Shown here: in pieces, positions 4,341-8,389 of the stretch
How positions within the stretch are numbered: the stretch's first letter is position 1
How the letters are laid out: each line of letters begins with the position of its first letter
From: Syntrophaceae bacterium
GTDB lineage: Bacteria > Desulfobacterota > Syntrophia > Syntrophales > UBA2185
Reading direction: 5' to 3'
Length of the DNA: 8,389 nucleotides
NCBI GenBank assembly: GCA_003508565.1
Contig: DNUI01000131.1
Span: forward strand, 1-8,389
The notes under the pieces: model-generated
Told to the model about the DNA's origin: nothing
Database searches by the model: none
Seen by the model: the letters and a program-made list of their open reading frames with translations, nothing else
Program-made: the position numbers and the translations under genes

Positions 4341-6359
4341 TTATTCTTTTGTCTTCGATCGGACTATCCCGAGCTTCTGCATCCTCGCTCTTAAGGTACT
4401 CGGGTGGAGGCCCAAGATCGCTGCGGCACAATCTTTTCCTTCGATGCACCATCGGGTTTCAGAAAGGATTTTAAGAATGTGGTTTCGCTCCGTCTCTTCC
4501 AGGGTCCTCACGGCGGATGAAAGTTGGGGGGATGAAATCTCCAGTTTATCTGTCAGTTGCAAAACCGGCCCGGGGCACAAGATCACGGCCCGTTCGATGA
4601 TGCTTTCCAGCTCCCGGACGTTCCCGGGCCACTGGTAATCCTGCAGTTTCTTCATTGTCTCCTTCGGGATCGATGTGATCTCTTTCCCCAGTTTCCGGGA
4701 GTATCGATCTATGAAGGCCTGGACCATCAGCGGGATGTCGTCTTTTCGCTGTCTAAGTGGTGGGATAGTGATGGGGAAGATGTTGAGACGATAGTATAGG
4801 TCCTGCCGAAACCGGCCCTTGCGGACCTCTTCCTCAAGGTCTCGATTAGTCGTCGCTATGATACGCACATCAACTTTAACGGTATGGGACGAACCCAGCC
4901 GCTCAAACTCGTTATGCTGAATCACCCGAAGCAGCTTTACCTGCAACTCCATCGGCAGCTCCCCGATCTCATCCAGACAAATGGTGGAACCATTGGCGAT
5001 CTCGAATCGGCCTACCCGCCGGATATCGGCCCCGGTAAATGCCCCCTTCTCTCGGCCGAACAATTCGCTCTCTATTAAATTGCCCGGCAGGGCGGCACAG
5101 TTGACGGTGATCAGCGCCCGTTTCTTGCGGGGGCTCATATTGTGGATGGCGGTAGCGATCAAATCCTTTCCCGTACCGGTCTCACCGAGGATGAGGACCG
5201 TTGTGTTCATAGAAGCGACCTGCTCCGCTCGATAGAGAACATACTTGAGACCATCACTTTGCCCTATTATATTGTCGAATCGGCCCCTTGTTCTTCTCTC
5301 TTCACGGAAGTATATATTCTCAGCTTCCAGTCGGTCTTTCATTGTTATGATTTTAGAAAGAGCTTCCGAGAGTTCGACCGTCCGCTCCTCCACCTTCTGT
5401 TCGAGTTCGTTATGAGCTCTTTGTAAAGCCTCTCCTATAAGTTTTCGTTCGGTTATATCGCGGATGTTACACTGAATCACTTTATGATCATTGACCAGAT
5501 AGACGTTACTGACAAATTCTACGGCCATTGGACGCCCGTCTTGCGTTTCAAGTGGTAAATCATTGTAGCGAACATATCCTTTACCCTGCAATTCCAAAAA
5601 GGCAGTCTTCGATGCTTCAATATCTTTAAAGACCCCAATTTCCCAGAGTTTCTTCCCTAAAAAGTCCTCATGCGAATAACCCAACATTTCTACCAGGAAG
5701 GGATTCACATCCGATATTTGTCCAGTTTCGGCATCGAGGATTAATATTCCATCCTGGGCTGATTCAAAAAGGCGGCGGTATCGCTTTTCAGAACTTTTGA
5801 GCGCTTCCTCCGTCTGCTTTTGGTCAGTGATGTCCTCAAAAGCGAGGAGTATTCTATCCGTGCCTTTACCTTTCCGATAGATCCGACGAGCGTTGAGAAG
5901 CACCCTTTTTCGCCCAATGTGTGGGAACGCGTGGTCGACCTCGAAATTATTAAAGTGGGTATTTTGGGGGACAATTTTCTCTAACAGCTCTCTCAATGCA
6001 GGAATATCCCACTGGTGGTTGCATACATCAAAGATTAATATTCCCTCAGTCTCTTCAGGCGCGACCTGGAAGGTTTCATAGAAGGAACGATTCGCTGAGA
6101 TGACTTTCAGGTCGGAGGTAAGTACGATAAGCGGTTCACGTATTGTATCCACGATGCTCTCAGTGTATTCTTGAGCTTTCTCAAAGGCTTCTTCTGCTCG
6201 CTTACGCTCAGTGATCTGCACCTGCAATATTTCGTTAGCCTCTTGTAAGCGCCGCTCTGTGGCATCAAGCCTCGTCCGAAGTTCTTCCACCTCAACGAGA
6301 AGTTGTTGCTTTGTTTGGAGGTTTGTTTTGGGTTTTCTTTTTTTAATATCACTTATCAT
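4341..6359 (-). CDS. PAS-PAS sigma54-dependent enhancer-binding regulator
   Basis: A 672-aa cytosolic transcription activator. Domain order: N-terminal coiled coil (about residues 15-60), PAS1 (62-178), PAS2 (190-304), a second coiled coil (305-352), an AAA+ sigma54-interaction domain (about 362-590) and a Fis-type HTH (641-664). Diagnostic motifs are all present: Walker A GETGTGKD (392-399), the sigma54 contact loop GAFTGA (439-444), Walker B CLDEIGELP (461-469) and WPGNVREL (577-584). It should therefore remodel sigma54 RNA polymerase at -24/-12 promoters. There is no receiver domain, kinase or membrane segment, so the signal is sensed directly through the PAS domains; the ligand is unknown. 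The ATG at 6359 has only a weak TAGG upstream and no alternative start before residue 340. Its sensor half is paralogous to that of the next gene upstream. Its target promoters are not visible in this window. Confidence 0.93.
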   Translation of the reverse strand: MISDIKKRKPKTNLQTKQQLLVEVEELRTRLDATERRLQEANEILQVQITERKRAEEAFEKAQEYTESIVDTIREPLIVLTSDLKVISANRSFYETFQVAPEETEGILIFDVCNHQWDIPALRELLEKIVPQNTHFNNFEVDHAFPHIGRKRVLLNARRIYRKGKGTDRILLAFEDITDQKQTEEALKSSEKRYRRLFESAQDGILILDAETGQISDVNPFLVEMLGYSHEDFLGKKLWEIGVFKDIEASKTAFLELQGKGYVRYNDLPLETQDGRPMAVEFVSNVYLVNDHKVIQCNIRDITERKLIGEALQRAHNELEQKVEERTVELSEALSKIITMKDRLEAENIYFREERRTRGRFDNIIGQSDGLKYVLYRAEQVASMNTTVLILGETGTGKDLIATAIHNMSPRKKRALITVNCAALPGNLIESELFGREKGAFTGADIRRVGRFEIANGSTICLDEIGELPMELQVKLLRVIQHNEFERLGSSHTVKVDVRIIATTNRDLEEEVRKGRFRQDLYYRLNIFPITIPPLRQRKDDIPLMVQAFIDRYSRKLGKEITSIPKETMKKLQDYQWPGNVRELESIIERAVILCPGPVLQLTDKLEISSPQLSSAVRTLEETERNHILKILSETRWCIEGKDCAAAILGLHPSTLRARMQKLGIVRSKTKE

Positions 6360-6380
6360 CTAATCGGCCTAAGATATTTA

Positions 6381-6422
6381 GGTTACATTTCAAAGACGTA
6401 TGATAAACTGAAACAAGTAACC
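6381..6422 (-). other. Inverted repeat in the leader of the sigma54 regulator gene
   Basis: GGTTAC (6381-6386) pairs with GTAACC (6417-6422), and inside it TTTCA (6388-6392) pairs with TGAAA (6409-6413), leaving a 16-nt loop. It lies 22-63 bp before the start codon. It could be a leader hairpin or an operator. Confidence 0.35.
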
Positions 6423-6490
6423 CGAAATGCATAAACGTATTAGCTTGCCAAGAAAGATATTCATGTTTTCAGTTCTTTTGACGTAATAAT

Positions 6491-6496
6491 ATTATA
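6491..6496 (-). promoter_or_regulatory. Candidate -10 box of the sigma54 regulator gene
   Basis: A perfect TATAAT on the minus strand in an AT-rich stretch, about 130 bp before the start codon. No convincing -35 hexamer is present at 16-18 bp. I found no -24/-12 (GG/GC) element here that would suggest autoregulation through sigma54. Confidence 0.25.
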
Positions 6497-6534
6497 TATA
6501 AATGTCCGGTTAAATTTTGGTAAATGCAATGCCT

Positions 6535-6565
6535 AATTATTACTAGGTTAATTCAGGTAATAATT
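6535..6565. repeat. 9-bp inverted repeat between the two regulator genes
   Basis: AATTATTAC (6535-6543) is exactly complementary to GTAATAATT (6557-6565) with 13 bases between. It starts six bases past the stop of the LuxR-type gene. It lacks a T-run on the minus strand, so it is either a weak transcript end or a protein-binding palindrome. Confidence 0.45.
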
Positions 6566-6570
6566 TGATC

Positions 6571-7893
6571 TTATGTGAAGGTTAATAGGTGAGCTCGAAG
6601 GTTGGCTTTTTGATTCTTTAAAGCAAGTTTTTTTCTAAGACTATTTCTATGGAATACCACAGTTTTTATAGCTATATTTAACAAGTTGGCGATCTCTTTA
6701 GTGGATTTCCCTTCCTTAATAAGAGAAGCAACCTGAACCTCCCTGTGAGTAAGATTTAAATATCTCAATTTTAAATGATAGAGGAAGGAAGAGGCGATAT
6801 TGTCAAGATTTGTTTCAATAACAATTAAGTAAGAGGCTTGATGATCAGATAATTGTGTCTTCTTCAATCTATCAATGTAAGGTAAAACAAGTTCCCTGAT
6901 ATTAGACAAAATCTTTTCCTCAAGTTCTATTCTTCCTTCCTCCACACGTTTCAGTAATACGTTTAATGCCGCATTGACTTCTTCAAGGTTTTCAGTTTTT
7001 GACTTTAATTCCCTCTCACTTTTCCTCAAAGCCTCTTCTGCCAGCTTGCGGTCGGTGATGTCACGAATATTACATTGTACCAACCTTGCCCTGTCGACCA
7101 GATAGATATCCGTATAGATATGCTGCCCGGACTTTGTTTTTACCGAAACATTATCGTAATTAAGAATGCCGATCTTGTTCAAATTTTGCATTGTCGTTTG
7201 GAAATCACCTATGTCGAGCAAAACACCGATGTCCCGAAGCTTATTCCCGATGCTCTCCTTTTGTTTATAGCCCAATATCTTCTCAGTGGCAGGATTAGCA
7301 TGGGTTATCTTCCCCTCGCGTTTTTCGAGAAGCACTATCCCGTCGCTTGCAGTCTCAAAAAGACGCCTGTAGCGCTCTTCAGACTCCTCTAATAAGCTTT
7401 CCAGTCGCCTGTGCTCGGTTATATCCTCAATGGCAAGAAGGATCATCTTTGCGCCGATGTCTTTCCGATATAATATTTGGCGGGCATTGAGCAGCATGAT
7501 TTTATGACCGATGTCCTGGAAATTATGGGCAACCTCAAAGTCGTCGAACACTTCTTTTTCAGGAAGGACTTCTTCAAGCAGTTCCCGAAGTTTGGGGATA
7601 TCCCATTGTTTATTTCCAAGTTCATAGATGAAACTTCCGATCGTCTCGCCAAGAGTTACTTTAAAGGTTCTGTAAAAGTTGCGGTTCGCCGAGATGATCC
7701 TCAGATCCGCATCCAGGACCAAAAGGGGCTCTCGAACAGTTTCCACAATACTTTCGGCATAGTGATTGGCCTCCTCGGCCACAAGCTCATAAGATTTACT
7801 CCCGGTTATTGGTTTTTTAAAAGCGGCATTTTGCGAGCGCAATTCCGCCAGTTCATGTACGAGCTGCTTCTTTGTCTTATTATCATCTTTCAT
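6571..7893 (-). CDS. PAS-PAS LuxR-type transcriptional regulator
   Basis: From the ATG at 7893 the product is 440 aa. It has a short N-terminal helical region, PAS1 (about 48-160, with the DADLRIISANRNF and DIPKLRELLEE motifs), PAS2 (170-283, ending QCNIRDITDRK), a coiled coil (285-345), a helical linker, and a LuxR/GerE HTH (379-436: LTHREVQVASLIKEGKSTKE then a recognition helix with TVVFHRNSLRKKL). An alternative ATG at 7905 adds four residues. The later start is preferred because GGGTGA lies just upstream of it, while 7905 has no purine-rich site. It lacks a receiver or kinase domain and membrane helices, so it is a soluble one-component regulator. The PAS pair is closely related to that of the downstream sigma54 regulator. 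A terminator-like hairpin sits immediately upstream, implying conditional expression. The signal and targets are unknown. Confidence 0.88.
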   Translation of the reverse strand: MKDDNKTKKQLVHELAELRSQNAAFKKPITGSKSYELVAEEANHYAESIVETVREPLLVLDADLRIISANRNFYRTFKVTLGETIGSFIYELGNKQWDIPKLRELLEEVLPEKEVFDDFEVAHNFQDIGHKIMLLNARQILYRKDIGAKMILLAIEDITEHRRLESLLEESEERYRRLFETASDGIVLLEKREGKITHANPATEKILGYKQKESIGNKLRDIGVLLDIGDFQTTMQNLNKIGILNYDNVSVKTKSGQHIYTDIYLVDRARLVQCNIRDITDRKLAEEALRKSERELKSKTENLEEVNAALNVLLKRVEEGRIELEEKILSNIRELVLPYIDRLKKTQLSDHQASYLIVIETNLDNIASSFLYHLKLRYLNLTHREVQVASLIKEGKSTKEIANLLNIAIKTVVFHRNSLRKKLALKNQKANLRAHLLTFT

Positions 7894-7920
7894 AAGGTCA
7901 CCCATTAGAAGGGATGATTA

Positions 7921-7959
7921 AAACACAAAAACCCCAGTTCTCTCTTGAGAAACGGGGTT
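7921..7959 (-). terminator. Terminator-like hairpin in the LuxR-type gene leader
   Basis: On the minus strand AACCCC (7959-7954) pairs with GGGGTT (7935-7930), extended inward by GTT/AAC and CTC/GAG with a bulged A on each side and a four-base loop. The T-rich TTTTTGTGTTTT follows. This is a good intrinsic terminator. Only about 30 nt separate it from the ATG at 7893, too little for a separate promoter, so it is probably a leader attenuator or must be read through. Confidence 0.65.
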
Positions 7960-8049
7960 ACGATAATCAGTCCATAGTACCCTCACGCAGAGTTAAATGA
8001 ATTTAATTCTTACTTTATATTTGTATTGTGATTATCATGATTTCTATGT

Positions 8050-8101
8050 GAAATCTACTATGAAAATTAAAGATGGCAGTTTGTGGACTTCAGGAAAAAA
8101 G
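8050..8101. repeat. Dispersed 52-bp repeat, copy B (partner at 28-79)
   Basis: This matches 28-79 in direct orientation at 42 of 52 positions without gaps. It lies between the HU terminator and the LuxR-type gene leader, outside any supported gene. Confidence 0.6.
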
Positions 8102-8166
8102 AAACGCATCTTGGTGCTGCCCGTTATATCAAGATCAGTTTCAGGCAAACAATATAATTGCTCTCC

Positions 8167-8205
8167 AAAAAAAGAAAGGGTGGGGAACCGGATCCACCCT
8201 TTCTT
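8167..8205 (-). terminator. Intrinsic terminator of the HU gene
   Basis: AAGAAAGGGTGG (8172-8183) is perfectly complementary to CCACCCTTTCTT (8194-8205), a 12-bp stem with a ten-base loop. On the minus strand the stem runs into a seven-T tract (8173-8167). It lies 53 bp beyond the HU stop codon. Confidence 0.85.
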
Positions 8206-8258
8206 ATCCATCAGCGTATAGCTTTCTATTGAAAGATTATTTCATTTACAACTATAAT

Positions 8259-8389
8259 TTACTTCACGCCATCTTTTAATGCCTTACCGGCGGTAAATTT
8301 AGGAACCTTCTTGGCTGCAATCTTGATTGGCTCACCGGTCTGGGGGTTCCTCCCCTTTCTGGCAGCTCTTTTCGTGACGGAAAATGTCC
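8259..8389 (-). CDS. HU/IHF-family nucleoid DNA-binding protein, C-terminal part
   Basis: The last 42 codons are inside the window; the 5' end lies beyond its right edge. The readable part begins TFSVTKRAARKGRNPQTGEP and ends GKALKDGVK. This is the beta-arm signature GRNPxTG followed by the closing helix of HU-type proteins (about 90 aa in full). HU proteins form dimers, and the Pro at the tip of each arm (here in RNPQTG) intercalates into and bends DNA. They compact the nucleoid and assist regulators, including looping at sigma54 promoters, though no link to the neighbouring activator is shown. The gene is monocistronic at its 3' end, with a strong terminator at 8167-8205. Whether it is an HU alpha/beta type or an IHF subunit cannot be told from this fragment. 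The RAARKGRNPQTGEPIKIAA pattern favours HU. Confidence 0.92.
   Translation of the reverse strand, partial: TFSVTKRAARKGRNPQTGEPIKIAAKKVPKFTAGKALKDGVK

Larger units (their letters stand above)
7894..8258. other. Gap between the LuxR-type regulator and HU genes
   Basis: These 365 bp hold no supported gene. They contain the terminator-like hairpin (7924-7959), repeat copy B (8050-8101) and the HU terminator (8167-8205). The overlapping plus-strand frames at 7997-8221 and 8073-8279 run straight through the HU terminator and into its stop region, so they are not credible genes. A promoter for the LuxR-type gene must lie right of the hairpin, but no hexamer pair stands out. Confidence 0.5.

Noticed and set aside
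4884..6352. Several long frames on both strands inside the sigma54 regulator gene
   Set aside because: They are shadows of a gene whose own frame carries every AAA+ and PAS motif in order.
7997..8279. Two plus-strand frames left of and into the HU gene
   Set aside because: They cross the perfect 12-bp HU terminator stem, lack ribosome binding sites, and the second one runs into the HU coding end.

Overview
The window is about 8.4 kb of bacterial chromosome. The best guess for the host is a deltaproteobacterium (Desulfobacterota) or a close anaerobic relative. That rests on gene content only: PAS-rich one-component regulators (one of the sigma54 enhancer-binding type), a ZIP metal transporter, a LapA-type membrane protein, an Adhesin_E-like exported protein and a DUF5320-like glycine/lysine-rich small protein. 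There is no rRNA, tRNA, CRISPR array or intact transposon. The base composition is moderate, with AT-rich gaps.

Left part (1-1182): a 58-codon minus-strand ORF (102-278) faces away from a plus-strand two-gene operon. The operon has a promoter (369-396), a 59-aa protein with two CxxC pairs (454-633), an exported protein resembling the Adhesin_E family (666-1136) and an intrinsic terminator (1156-1182).

Middle part (1335-3871), all minus strand: a universal stress protein whose last beta strand lies in the -1 frame after an A-AAA-AAC heptamer (1335-1825); a ZupT-like ZIP transporter (2103-3002); a 45-aa Gly/Lys-rich protein with a near-perfect Shine-Dalgarno (3395-3532); and a LapA-domain membrane protein (3623-3871). 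The gaps between them hold degenerate repeats and hairpins.

Right part (4341-8389), all minus strand: two tandem paralogous cytosolic regulators. They share the same PAS-PAS sensor half but carry different outputs: sigma54 AAA+ with a Fis-type HTH (4341-6359), and a LuxR-type HTH (6571-7893). The second is preceded by a terminator-like hairpin only about 30 nt from its start, which suggests attenuation. The window ends inside an HU/IHF-family gene (8259-8389) that has its own terminator.

In functional terms this is a stress and envelope neighbourhood: a stress protein, metal uptake, small envelope proteins and two sensors of an unknown signal. Nothing in the sequence links the regulators directly to particular targets. 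The points most worth following up are the frameshifted stress protein, the PAS pair with exchanged outputs, two genuine-looking ORFs under 60 codons, the attenuator-like leader, and a 52-bp repeat that occurs near both ends of the window.
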